Of a DNA stretch of 40,863 bases, positions 1 through 8,452 are shown piece by piece. Under the pieces are notes generated by a model that worked only from the letters and a program-made list of their open reading frames with translations, did not search any database and was not told the DNA's origin. Within the stretch, counting starts at the first letter, position 1; each line of letters begins with the position of its first letter. Position numbers and translations under genes: made by a program. The DNA is taken from positions 1-40,863 of the forward strand of contig JBBEBO010000038.1 in assembly GCA_040882265.1 (NCBI GenBank), given 5' to 3'. Source of the DNA: Brumimicrobium sp040882265 (lineage in GTDB: Bacteria > Bacteroidota > Bacteroidia > Flavobacteriales_D > Crocinitomicaceae).

Positions 1-158
1 GTTCAAATTACACGCAAATCGAAAAAAAGCCAGTCTGGCGTCTGACAGGGAACCGCAGAATTTTGAATACGGATTAACGAATGTCGAACTCGCTATTTCT
101 AAAATCTGAGGTTCGAATAAGCACACAAGTCAAAAAAAAGAACAGAAGAATATTGAAC
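1..158. repeat. Interspersed intergenic repeat, family A (copy 1 plus partial unit)
   Basis: Positions 1-110 form one unit that aligns, in reverse complement and with one 1-nt gap, to 30292-30400 at roughly 80-85% identity by eye. Landmarks in order are GTTCRAAT, an A-rich run, a CTGGCG/CTGACAGGG block, AACCGCAGAAT and CTCGCTATTTCTAAAATCTG. A second partial unit starts at 111 (GTTCGAATAAGCACACAA) and fades by about 158. No reading frame is seen. The unit probably continues beyond the left edge of the window. It lies just downstream of the nadE stop codon. Confidence 0.75.
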
Positions 159-163
159 TGAGT

Positions 164-952
164 TTAGAGTTTTTTTAGGTGATCTGGGATTGTACAGACT
201 GGGATTGGTTTCATTTTATGTAAATTAACTTTATGGTATCTATCGTAGATGGCAATGACTTCTTTTTGTCTGTCGTAGAGTTCGCTTTGATCTCCTTTGA
301 AATTCATAGCCCATTCTAGTTCATCGTAAGTTGCTCCGATTTGATCTTCGTCGTTTCTGGAGTCGTCCCAAAGTCCATCGGTTGGTTTCGCTTTTAATAT
401 TTCATCAATTACTCCTACGTGTTTTGCGAGAGTGAAAACCTCAGATTTCATTAAATCAGCAATTGGACTTAAGTCTACACCTCCATCGCCGTATTTTGTG
501 AAGAATCCAACTCCAAAATCCTCTACTTTGTTACCTGTACCAGCAACCAAAAGACTATTCGATTGACCAACAGCATACAACGTCAACATCCTTAATCTAG
601 CACGAGTATTAGCCATTGCAAGACCATCTTTCACAGTATCTTCAGGTAAATCATTTTCTAATTGTGCGAAAGAATTTGACAAATTAATTTCTAAACCGTC
701 TACATTTTCAAACCTTGATTCTAAGCTTTCGATTTGCTTTTTAGCTCTTTGGTACTCATCAGAAGTTTGACGAATCGGCATATTTAACAAAATAACTTTT
801 TGATTTGTTAAAGCACATAGTGTAGAAGTAAGTGCAGAATCTACACCTCCAGAAACACCAACAACAAACCCTTTAAGTGGAATTTTATCTACATATTCTT
901 CCAACCAGCCTACTATATAATCGCGGATGCCACTCAGGTTTAAATCTGACAT
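164..952 (-). CDS. nadE: NH3-dependent NAD+ synthetase
   Basis: Catalyses the last step of NAD+ synthesis, ATP-dependent amidation of deamido-NAD+, in the cytoplasm. The PP-loop SGGVDS is at residues 34-39. The block NKVEDFGVGFFTKYGDGGVD (141-160) and the later KPTDGLWDD segment are characteristic of the family. At 262 aa it is the short form without a glutaminase domain, so ammonia is the predicted nitrogen donor. It starts 4 bp after the stop of the outer-membrane barrel gene, so the two are probably co-transcribed from the short divergent region before gldB. All expected motifs are present. Repeat family A begins just after its stop codon. Confidence 0.95.
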   Translation of the reverse strand: MSDLNLSGIRDYIVGWLEEYVDKIPLKGFVVGVSGGVDSALTSTLCALTNQKVILLNMPIRQTSDEYQRAKKQIESLESRFENVDGLEINLSNSFAQLENDLPEDTVKDGLAMANTRARLRMLTLYAVGQSNSLLVAGTGNKVEDFGVGFFTKYGDGGVDLSPIADLMKSEVFTLAKHVGVIDEILKAKPTDGLWDDSRNDEDQIGATYDELEWAMNFKGDQSELYDRQKEVIAIYDRYHKVNLHKMKPIPVCTIPDHLKKL

Positions 953-956
953 TAAT

Positions 957-1766
957 TTAGAATAAGAATGATACTTTTAAAATTATTTGTCCTTGTTTTG
1001 AGCTTGGTGTGAAATATTCTCTATCACCTTCATTTAAAGTATAAAGTGATTTGTTTTTATCTTTTTTATACTGCTCGCTGCCAAATGTAGCATCTTGCTT
1101 ATGAATTTCTGAAAAGCCATAGTAATACCCAATTTCACCTACTATGCAAGTACTTCCACTAAAATTCCATTCTGCACCAACGGACAAACCAGCCGAACCT
1201 TTGTATATAGCTAAATCCCCAGGATTTTGCATATCCTCTAAATCAACACCTTCATTGCCAGGTTGAATTGATCCTTTATTATCAGCTCTGGTTGTCAGTA
1301 AAAAACTATTTCTAACACCAAACTTTCCAAAGTACCTTAAATATCCCATATAATTCGTTTGAAAACGCAGCATAGTAGGAATTGTTAAGTAAATATTTCT
1401 ATATCTTCTTTCGGTCAACAGATATGAACTTTCACCTGAATTTGGCGTTACTTCATCTCCTCTTTGTACGATCTCTTTATCTGTATACTGAAATCTTGCA
1501 GGAACGTTAAACTCATGTCTAAAACGATTAAAGTCAAACTCTATCCCTGTAGAAATCGCAATATTTTTCGCGAAATGCCAATCAAATGACATCCCAGCAT
1601 AAAAATCTGCTCCAACTTTACTACTAATAGCATTTGTCTGTGGAGTATTGAAATTCATCCCTGTACCGAGTGTTAGTCCAGCAAGGATTTTCTTTTCAGC
1701 TGCTTCTTGAGCATTTATTCCAGCCACTATTGAAGTGGCAAGCATCATAATTAGTAACTTTTTCAT
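957..1766 (-). CDS. PorT-like outer-membrane beta-barrel protein
   Basis: I chose the ATG at 1766 because it starts a clean signal peptide (MKKLLIMMLATSIVAGINAQ). In-frame ATGs at 1781 and 1811 are alternatives, but the latter would overlap gldB. The mature protein has alternating amphipathic strands such as DFYAGMSFDWHF and IAISTGIEFDF, and it ends in an aromatic strand (ILKVSFLF). The terminal Phe is typical of BAM-inserted barrels. Size and pattern resemble the PorT/OMP_b-brl_2 families of Bacteroidota, which include the T9SS protein PorT/SprT, but I cannot show orthology. It is divergent from gldB with a 43-bp spacer and is followed 4 bp later by nadE. A gliding or T9SS role is inferred from position only. 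Confidence 0.7.
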   Translation of the reverse strand: MKKLLIMMLATSIVAGINAQEAAEKKILAGLTLGTGMNFNTPQTNAISSKVGADFYAGMSFDWHFAKNIAISTGIEFDFNRFRHEFNVPARFQYTDKEIVQRGDEVTPNSGESSYLLTERRYRNIYLTIPTMLRFQTNYMGYLRYFGKFGVRNSFLLTTRADNKGSIQPGNEGVDLEDMQNPGDLAIYKGSAGLSVGAEWNFSGSTCIVGEIGYYYGFSEIHKQDATFGSEQYKKDKNKSLYTLNEGDREYFTPSSKQGQIILKVSFLF

Positions 1767-1809
1767 ACTTTTGAGTTTCATATCTATTTTGCAATAATAA
1801 TCATATTTC

Positions 1810-2814
1810 ATGAAGAAAAGAAAAAGATTCTATACGTTAACAATATTAATGCTGATTTTATTTTCATGTAGTGAAAACAGGCTGGATGTTAACATTGAAA
1901 GTATTAAAGTAAATATTGAACATGTGAATGTCGACAGTCTTTACCGAGACGCTAATTTACAAGAAGCAAAAGACCATCACAAAACATTAAAAAGTAAACT
2001 AGATGATTTGTATTTATTTGAAGTAAGCCAAAATATTCAAAAGAACGTTGACACTTCATCATACAAATCAATCTATGATTTTTATCAAAGTGAATACATA
2101 AAAACGCTAGAAAAAGAAAAATTAGCGCTTTTCGAAACAATGAAATTAAAAAAACCAATCATTAATAACGGTTTTAGATATTTAAAGTATCATTTTAACG
2201 ATGTCAAGATTCCAATGCACATTATTTATATGAATAAGCTTTTTAGTACTATTCATTGCTCTGACTCTAGCATTTCGGTAGGTTTAGAAAGTTATATGTC
2301 ACCAGAGAACAAAACGGTTAAAGAAATACCAAATAACCAGTTGTATCAATGGCAAAAAGACAGAATGAACGAAGAGTATATAACACGTGATCTATTAATG
2401 CATTGGATACAAGTACACTTATTTGATGAGATAGACAGTAAACTCGCAGAACACATTGTTCAAGCAGGAAAATTACTTTATATTTTGAATGCTACAATCC
2501 CAAATGCTGAAGAAAGAATTATACTTAGATATTCTTCAGAGGATCTTGAATGGGCAAAAGAAAATGAAAAAATGACGTGGGATTATTTAGTTAAAGAGCA
2601 GTTTTTATTTGAGAATAATGATCGTGATAAAGCAAATTTTTTAAACGAAGGACCTCAAACAATAGGTTTACCAGAAGAGTCACCCGACAGAATGGGACAA
2701 TTTATAGGTTATCAAATGGTAAAAGGATATATGTCTAAAAACAAAGCATTATCTTTGCAAAAACTATTGGAAGAAGATTATAATTCTATTTTACAAACAT
2801 ACGAGATTGATTAA
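1810..2814 (+). CDS. gldB: Gliding motility lipoprotein GldB
   Basis: This 334-aa lipoprotein has a lipobox ending LFSC (Cys20) after a basic, hydrophobic signal. Length, overall pattern and the immediately following gldC match the gldB-gldC pair of Flavobacterium johnsoniae, where GldB is required for gliding and associated surface secretion. The C-terminal half carries Trp/Tyr-rich helices (for example LLMHWIQVHLFDEID) and GQFIGYQMVKGYM, consistent with the DUF2268-like fold reported for GldB homologues. The stop lies 2 bp before the gldC ATG, implying translational coupling. The gene is divergent from the barrel protein gene, and the mature protein should be membrane-anchored and face the periplasm. 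Identification rests on lipobox, size and synteny. Confidence 0.85.
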   Translation: MKKRKRFYTLTILMLILFSCSENRLDVNIESIKVNIEHVNVDSLYRDANLQEAKDHHKTLKSKLDDLYLFEVSQNIQKNVDTSSYKSIYDFYQSEYIKTLEKEKLALFETMKLKKPIINNGFRYLKYHFNDVKIPMHIIYMNKLFSTIHCSDSSISVGLESYMSPENKTVKEIPNNQLYQWQKDRMNEEYITRDLLMHWIQVHLFDEIDSKLAEHIVQAGKLLYILNATIPNAEERIILRYSSEDLEWAKENEKMTWDYLVKEQFLFENNDRDKANFLNEGPQTIGLPEESPDRMGQFIGYQMVKGYMSKNKALSLQKLLEEDYNSILQTYEID

Positions 2815-2816
2815 AA

Positions 2817-3167
2817 ATGAGCGAAGATAAAATTACCAAAACATCTAGCATTTCTATTAATGTAGGAACCAATGAAAATAATGTCCCTGTGAGAATGATG
2901 TGGTCAGCAGAGGATGGAAATATTGATAAATCAGAAGCATCCGCAATGCTTTTATCACTTTGGGATCCTAAAGATAAAAACACAATGAAAATCGACCTTT
3001 GGACAAAAGATTTGTCAATTGAGGAAATGAAGCAATTTTTTCATCAAACACTGATTACAATGGCCGACACTTTTGAACGTGCTACTGGAGAGAAAAATAT
3101 TAGTGAAGATCTACGTGATTATTGTTTTCACTTTGCTGAGAAAATGGATGTTTTACCTGAAAAATAG
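2817..3167 (+). CDS. gldC: Gliding motility protein GldC
   Basis: This soluble 116-aa protein without a signal peptide follows gldB by 2 bp. The sequence matches the GldC pattern: an N-terminal strand-rich part (TKTSSISINVGTNENNVPVR), an MMWSAEDG segment, then SEASAMLLSLWDPKDKNTMKIDLWTKDL and a helical C-terminus (FHQTLITMADTFERATGE). In F. johnsoniae, GldC is an accessory factor: its loss reduces but does not abolish gliding, and it is thought to stabilise the Gld machinery. The gene ends convergent to lnt with a 52-bp spacer in which I see no obvious terminator hairpin. Confidence 0.9.
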   Translation: MSEDKITKTSSISINVGTNENNVPVRMMWSAEDGNIDKSEASAMLLSLWDPKDKNTMKIDLWTKDLSIEEMKQFFHQTLITMADTFERATGEKNISEDLRDYCFHFAEKMDVLPEK

Positions 3168-3219
3168 TATTAAGCTTTTAGTTTTTGACTATCAATTTCA
3201 CTCAAAAGCAGCCTCTTAT

Positions 3220-4830
3220 TTAAAAGGATTTCCCAAAAGTTCTTAGGTATTTTACGATTGTTAAAACGACTAATAAGAAAAATACAAAAGCAAAAGAGCG
3301 TCCAATTACGTCACCGTAGGTAACATAAAACGTTGGGATATTATTCAACTGTATAGTTGCTTTAAACGCATCTTGAACCCAGTAATTTGTTGCATGCAGC
3401 ACTTCCCCACGTTGATTAATCACAGAAGAGATTCCTGTATTTGCTGAACGAACTACATATCTTCCCGTTTCAACTGCTCTTAAACGAGAAAAACTAGCAT
3501 GCTGTTTATGCCCAGGAGAGTCACCCCACCAACCATCATTTGTTACTACAAAAACAGCCTCTGCTCCCTTGCGACATTGTTCGGCTATAAAGCCACCGTA
3601 AACTGACTCGTAACAGACAATAGGTGCGAATGAAAATCCTTTTGTTGTGAGTACTTGAGGTTCATCTTCAACTCCAAGTGTCCCCGAAGTACCGCCATTA
3701 TCAATAGACAGCTTTTCAAGAAAAGGGAAGAAATTAGAAAATGGAATTTTTTCAACGCCTAGAACCAATTTAGATTTATGTACATAAGAAGGGGGTCTGT
3801 TTTGACCAATCACCATAGAAGTGTTATATGATTCATAAAACCCATTGCCATTTGAAAAAGGTCTGGAAGCTCTACTTCTTTTTTTGTCAAATATTTTATA
3901 TGTTGAAGCTCCAACGTATAAATCGGGACCGTTCCATTTTTCAACTTTCTGCTTTAAGTAATTATAAGCTTGATTTTGTTGGTATTTATCTTCATCAAAA
4001 GGTCTTGAAATTGCTGTTTCAGGTGCTAAAACAACAGCTGTTTTTTCTGTAACTAACTTTTCAGCTGAAACTATAAAGCGATCCAGTTGCTCTTTTAAAT
4101 CTCCAGAAAACTTTTCATTATAGGGATCAACATTTGGTTGAGTGACAACAATCTCTGCAGGGTTTTCAACCTCATCATGCACAGTGTATGACCATAATGA
4201 GAGCAAAGATGGTATTAAAACAACAGCAAGTGTAAGGTAGATAAGCGGTGTCTGAATTAAAAGTTTCTCTCGTCCGAATACAATGTTTGAAACCAACTTA
4301 AAAACTATTAAGTTTATTAACAATACCCAAAGTGTACCACCTAAAACTCCAGTATATGCATACCATTGAACGATTTCTGGTACAATTGAAAACGTATTTC
4401 CAACATTCAACCAAGGCCAACTAAGTTCCCAATGATAATGAAAGTATTCAAACCCTATCCAATAAAAAAGTAAGCCAATGTATCCTTCTTTCTGACCAAC
4501 ATACTTTTTCGTCCAATGAAATAAAAGAAAAACTAGCGCCATTAGAAAACCATTCAAAAGGTAAGCCATTACCGCACCAATTTCACCACCTTCAGCATAA
4601 TAAATCCAGTATGTGGCTCCTAGGTTATAAATGACAAACGTTATATAGGCATGAAGCAATACTTTACCAGATCGATACTTTTCTCTGTAAATATTATGTT
4701 CTACGAGTAATAAAGGCACCCAAGCGATGAATACTAGCGGAAATAAGCTCCCAGTATAAGGAAAGGAAACAGACATTAATAACCCGCTTAGAATACTAAG
4801 TAAATACCTTTGTTTTTTTGAGAGCCTCAT
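3220..4830 (-). CDS. lnt: Apolipoprotein N-acyltransferase
   Basis: Adds the third acyl chain to the N-terminal Cys of diacylated lipoproteins in the inner membrane. The first ~215 residues contain several hydrophobic membrane helices. The carbon-nitrogen hydrolase (nitrilase) domain follows at ~225-500. The catalytic triad is visible: Glu271 in VLAPETAIS, Lys352 in the HKSKLVLGVE segment (the place of YxKxxLVPFGE in E. coli Lnt) and Cys406 in IVCYESVYG. The VTNDGWWGDSPGHKQH stretch (429-444) is also typical. At 536 aa it is of normal length. It sits next to lipoprotein gene gldB, but that may be coincidental. A clear TAnnTTTG element and an inverted repeat precede the start. Confidence 0.95.
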   Translation of the reverse strand: MRLSKKQRYLLSILSGLLMSVSFPYTGSLFPLVFIAWVPLLLVEHNIYREKYRSGKVLLHAYITFVIYNLGATYWIYYAEGGEIGAVMAYLLNGFLMALVFLLFHWTKKYVGQKEGYIGLLFYWIGFEYFHYHWELSWPWLNVGNTFSIVPEIVQWYAYTGVLGGTLWVLLINLIVFKLVSNIVFGREKLLIQTPLIYLTLAVVLIPSLLSLWSYTVHDEVENPAEIVVTQPNVDPYNEKFSGDLKEQLDRFIVSAEKLVTEKTAVVLAPETAISRPFDEDKYQQNQAYNYLKQKVEKWNGPDLYVGASTYKIFDKKRSRASRPFSNGNGFYESYNTSMVIGQNRPPSYVHKSKLVLGVEKIPFSNFFPFLEKLSIDNGGTSGTLGVEDEPQVLTTKGFSFAPIVCYESVYGGFIAEQCRKGAEAVFVVTNDGWWGDSPGHKQHASFSRLRAVETGRYVVRSANTGISSVINQRGEVLHATNYWVQDAFKATIQLNNIPTFYVTYGDVIGRSFAFVFFLLVVLTIVKYLRTFGKSF

Positions 4831-4834
4831 AATT

Positions 4835-4858
4835 GTTGAATCTTATTCAACAAATATA
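4835..4858 (-). promoter_or_regulatory. lnt promoter -7 element with overlapping inverted repeat
   Basis: On the minus strand, TATATTTG (4858-4851) matches the Bacteroidota -7 consensus TAnnTTTG about 20 nt upstream of the lnt ATG. Directly downstream lies a perfect 7-bp inverted repeat, GTTGAAT-ctt-ATTCAAC (4835-4851), which covers the expected transcription start. It could be an operator or a leader hairpin. No convincing TTG -33 element was found. Confidence 0.45.
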
Positions 4859-4923
4859 CAATACCTATAATATTAGATGTCTTTATAAATTAAAAAGTGG
4901 TAGTCTATGACAAGAATATTTCA

Positions 4924-7314
4924 CTAGCGTAAAATAGTGACGTGTCCATTCATCTCTTCTTCATCATCATTAACAGAGCGATAATAAATTTTCCAGACGT
5001 AGGTTCCATCTGGCACTTCTTCTCCTCTATAAGTACCGTCCCACTCAAAGTTTTTGTCTTTCGATTCAAATACTTGTTCTCCCCAACGATTAAAAATACG
5101 AATATTAAAATCAACAACATTAATAGAACTCACCTTAAAAGTATTATTGAATCGGTTTCCATCGGGAGTAAAAGTGTTTGGAATATACAAATAAAACTCA
5201 TCTAACACAGTGATAACTTTAGTAATCGAGTCAACACAACCTTTATTGTCTGTTGCAATTAATTCAACTTCATACTCTCCAGGTTCAGTAAAAGTGTTAT
5301 TAGGATGAACCATAGTCGAAGTATTCCCATCACCAAAGTTCCATTCATATGTATTTCCATTTCTAGTTAAATTTTGAAATGTTAACGGTAAATCAATATA
5401 CATTGGGTCTGTGACTACTCTAAAGTCTGGATCTGGTTTAATGACTACTACTTCAGTAGTTGCGCGTACATCAAATGTTTGACAGTCATCCATAACTATA
5501 ACCATATATTCTGTTGTTTTTTCAGGTTGAACCCAAACTGAAGACGTAGTTTCACCTGAATGGGGCCAATCATAGTAGTAATCACCAAAACCACCTGTAG
5601 CAGTAACTTCAATTAAAGCAGAATCACCAGGGCATATTTCCTGACTTGGTGTAATATCTAAAACCAAAGGTGGGCTTAAAATTGTAATTTTTACATCGGT
5701 AGTTTGAGATTCTCCACAATTGTCTGTTACTTTTACAGTATATACTGACGTTTTGCTTGGAACAACATTTACCACATTAGCATTACTCAAAACTTTACCT
5801 TCTTGATTAGTCCAAGAATAAAAATAGTTACCAGATCCACCAATTGCTTCAACGCTCAAATCAAAAGGGACATAGGGGCATTGCTCAACAATATCATCTG
5901 TTGCATCAATTTCCAAATCGTCATAATCAGGGACAGTAACAGTTGCTGTAGCTTCATCTTGTTGATTTAGACAGTCATCTGTAACTTCTACGGTGTATGT
6001 CTCAGTACTTGTTGGACTCACATTAATTGAAGCAGTAGTTTCTCCTGTGCTCCAGAGATAAGTATATCCACCACCTCCACCACTTGGTGAAGCAGTTAAT
6101 TGCACTTCATCTCCAGGGCATTCTACTGTCTCAGAATTAACTGAAACCTCAACATCCTCAACTTCTTTTACAAAAAGTTCAATAGTTTGGTAATTATTAT
6201 CACCACAAGGATCAGGAATTTCAAATTCAAGAATTATACTCTCTGTACCAGTTAAAGTTGTATTATTAAGTGCATCAATTGTAAAAGACACCGTTGTTTG
6301 TCCTGCGGGAAAAGTAATTGAATTTGGAACATTTGTGTAATCAGTTCCTTCGATAGCAGAGCCAGACACGTTAATTGGTATTGTTAAAGGTTGATTAACC
6401 ATAGCTCCAGAACGCGTTACAGTAATTTCTGCACTAGTACATCCTTGTGCCATTGTAACACCATCTCCGTATGGATCACTACTTAATTCATAATCAACAG
6501 ATACTGGTTGTTCACTCGTTAAACTATTCTCAGCTAAAAATATTCCTGAATCATAAATAGGGTCACCTACATCTGCAACTGCAATAATGAGGTGGTAAGT
6601 TTCACCACATTCCACTTTAGAAACTGCTTCAAGAGGTGTTGTGTAACCATCATATTGAATATATTGAGAATTTGAATTGTAAGGACTGTCTGAGCCTGTT
6701 CCATTATTCACGTAAAATGGGCAATTTTCACACGGTCCATTATTGGTGGCACCGTTATTAACGTTATTGATTGCTACAGGCTGAGTTGTTCCTGGAATAA
6801 TTGCCATATTCTGGGATCCATTCGGTATACCTGGACCTGAAATAAAGAATGCAAAAACATCGTTATACTCTGAACCAACAAATTCGGGGTACTCTTCAGA
6901 TGCGAAAATATATTCAAATTTTACTGTATCAGAATATGGAATAAAATCAAATTCTAGTATCGACGCATTGTAAGTATCGTTTCCCACTAAGTTGGTTAAT
7001 TGTCCGTAACCTGACTCTCCGTTATCCATTCCAGAACTTCCTGAATCATTTGGACCATGGGGGCCATCGGCAGTGTTGTTAATGGTGCCAGTAGTCATAA
7101 TGATACCTTTATCAATTCCTAAATTTGTATTGGTAGCATTAAATGTACCTATCGCATTATTTGCACCAGAAAAGAAAACATTTGAAACAGAAACCCCTGT
7201 CCCAAGCAACACATTCTGAACAAGTTGGTCTGGAGTTTGACCACCGTTAGTTTGCAATTGTGCTGTTAAGGACAATGAGATAAAAAGCAATATGGGTAAC
7301 AGTATAAATTTCAT
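4924..7314 (-). CDS. Choice-of-anchor L adhesin-like protein with type B T9SS C-terminal domain
   Basis: A 796-aa secreted protein. The signal peptide is residues ~1-18 (ending SLTAQ). Next is a choice-of-anchor L domain (~25-270), recognisable from GTFNATNTNLGIDKGIIMTTG, FIFASEEYPEFV-like and NDVFAFFISGPG segments. A Calx-beta-like domain follows (~275-385), then three Ig/PKD-like modules (~388-630) each with a CPG/CPY Cys motif and a Y-x-W/Y-x-W core. A PKD domain with YEWNFGDGNTS is at ~635-705. The final 87 residues (710-796; YIPNTFTPDG, IFNRWGEQVF, GTYVWKIYY, GHVTILR) are the gliding-motility-associated C-terminal domain (TIGR04131/CHU_C), a type B T9SS sorting signal. It is expected on the cell surface, but its ligand cannot be read from sequence. 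Confidence 0.9.
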   Translation of the reverse strand: MKFILLPILLFISLSLTAQLQTNGGQTPDQLVQNVLLGTGVSVSNVFFSGANNAIGTFNATNTNLGIDKGIIMTTGTINNTADGPHGPNDSGSSGMDNGESGYGQLTNLVGNDTYNASILEFDFIPYSDTVKFEYIFASEEYPEFVGSEYNDVFAFFISGPGIPNGSQNMAIIPGTTQPVAINNVNNGATNNGPCENCPFYVNNGTGSDSPYNSNSQYIQYDGYTTPLEAVSKVECGETYHLIIAVADVGDPIYDSGIFLAENSLTSEQPVSVDYELSSDPYGDGVTMAQGCTSAEITVTRSGAMVNQPLTIPINVSGSAIEGTDYTNVPNSITFPAGQTTVSFTIDALNNTTLTGTESIILEFEIPDPCGDNNYQTIELFVKEVEDVEVSVNSETVECPGDEVQLTASPSGGGGGYTYLWSTGETTASINVSPTSTETYTVEVTDDCLNQQDEATATVTVPDYDDLEIDATDDIVEQCPYVPFDLSVEAIGGSGNYFYSWTNQEGKVLSNANVVNVVPSKTSVYTVKVTDNCGESQTTDVKITILSPPLVLDITPSQEICPGDSALIEVTATGGFGDYYYDWPHSGETTSSVWVQPEKTTEYMVIVMDDCQTFDVRATTEVVVIKPDPDFRVVTDPMYIDLPLTFQNLTRNGNTYEWNFGDGNTSTMVHPNNTFTEPGEYEVELIATDNKGCVDSITKVITVLDEFYLYIPNTFTPDGNRFNNTFKVSSINVVDFNIRIFNRWGEQVFESKDKNFEWDGTYRGEEVPDGTYVWKIYYRSVNDDEEEMNGHVTILR

Positions 7315-7372
7315 TCTTTATTATAACGTCAAAAACTTAAATTAGTTGCTCTCTAATGTACAAATAATAAGC

Positions 7373-7380
7373 CAAAAATA
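7373..7380 (-). promoter_or_regulatory. Putative -7 promoter element (TAnnTTTG) of the adhesin gene
   Basis: TATTTTTG on the minus strand, 58 nt upstream of the ATG at 7314. It matches the Bacteroidota -7 consensus exactly. No TTG was found at the -33 distance. Confidence 0.35.
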
Positions 7381-7454
7381 CAGATTCTTATGCAGTTAAG
7401 TTATCATTTTGTCTTTTTTAACTTAATTATATCTATTAAAACGACTATTAACAA

Positions 7455-7462
7455 TACATTTG
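7455..7462 (+). promoter_or_regulatory. Putative -7 promoter element (TAnnTTTG) of the M23 peptidase gene
   Basis: TACATTTG matches the -7 consensus and ends 12 nt before the ATG at 7475. It includes the in-frame TTG at 7460. A start at that TTG would lie inside the promoter, which supports the ATG at 7475. Confidence 0.45.
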
Positions 7463-7474
7463 CGATCTTGTAAA

Positions 7475-8332
7475 ATGAAAAAGAAGAAAAGAAATAAAAA
7501 AAATTGGTTTAAATATTCAACTCGAATTGTTGGAATGGATCCAATAACGTTTCAAGAACGTTGGCGAATAAAAATAAACCGGATGCAATTAATGAGTTTG
7601 TTTATACTCTTACTTTTTGTGTTGGCTATCCTTTTTTATTTTGTCTTTTCTTATACACCTATTGGTCTGCTTTTACCTGAGAATATTAAAAACAGAAACA
7701 AGGAAAAAATTGAAAGCACTATTGCTCAAATAGAAAAGCTTGAAAACAAAGTGTCTCAACAAGACATGTATATAAAAAACCTACAAGAAGTTATTTTAGG
7801 GAATATCTCAATTGATTCAACTTATCGTGAAAATGAATTTTACAAAACTGATGTTGATTTAGAGTCCGACACAACTATAACAGATGCTGAAATTAAATTA
7901 AGTGAGCAAATTGAGGCTTATACTAATCATTCGACAGAAAATCATCTAGATGCACTAAACGAATTATTCCTTTATGACCCTGTTCAAGGAGTTGTCAGTC
8001 AGAAATATAATGAAAACAACCATCCTGGTGTTGATATAATAACAAAAAAAGAATCAACTATTAAAGCTTGCTTGGAAGGTGTTGTTTTACACGCCTCTTA
8101 TGATGATCAAAATGGATACACATTGATTTTAAGTCATCAAAATGATATTAATTCAGTTTATAAACACGCAAGTAAAGTACTCGTAGGTGTTGGCGAAAAA
8201 GTAAGTACTGGAGATGCAATTGCAATCGTAGGCAATAGTGGTGAAAACTCAACTGGTCCTCACCTTCATTTTGAACTATGGAGTAATATTGGTTCTTTAA
8301 ACCCACTAGACTACCTTTCTTTTAAAGAATAA
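7475..8332 (+). CDS. Membrane-anchored M23 (LytM-type) peptidase
   Basis: A 285-aa predicted peptidoglycan hydrolase or septal regulator. A very basic cytoplasmic N-terminus (MKKKKRNKKNW) precedes one transmembrane helix at ~40-60. A short coiled coil follows (~73-108), then the M23 domain (~165-280). The zinc ligands and catalytic histidines are intact: H183 and D187 in NHPGVD, H231 in YKHAS, and H263/H265 in GPHLHFELW, so it should be active rather than a degenerate LytM factor. Helix, coiled coil and M23 domain in this order are usual in Bacteroidota envelope peptidases. The ATG at 7475 was chosen over an upstream TTG because the TTG lies in the promoter element. Confidence 0.9.
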   Translation: MKKKKRNKKNWFKYSTRIVGMDPITFQERWRIKINRMQLMSLFILLLFVLAILFYFVFSYTPIGLLLPENIKNRNKEKIESTIAQIEKLENKVSQQDMYIKNLQEVILGNISIDSTYRENEFYKTDVDLESDTTITDAEIKLSEQIEAYTNHSTENHLDALNELFLYDPVQGVVSQKYNENNHPGVDIITKKESTIKACLEGVVLHASYDDQNGYTLILSHQNDINSVYKHASKVLVGVGEKVSTGDAIAIVGNSGENSTGPHLHFELWSNIGSLNPLDYLSFKE

Positions 8333-8399
8333 AAGTTGGTTTAAATCATACAATCAAGTAAATAACGATAAAAAGTCTTAAACATTAAATATTTTCGAC

Positions 8400-8407
8400 T
8401 ATTTTTG
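8400..8407 (+). promoter_or_regulatory. Putative -7 promoter element (TAnnTTTG) of the pyrophosphatase gene
   Basis: TATTTTTG matches the consensus and implies a leader of about 40-45 nt before the ATG at 8453. No TTG is seen at the -33 position. Confidence 0.4.
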
Positions 8408-8452
8408 CTATCCCTAAATTTATATTGAAAGTATTTTACAGAACCATATTAT

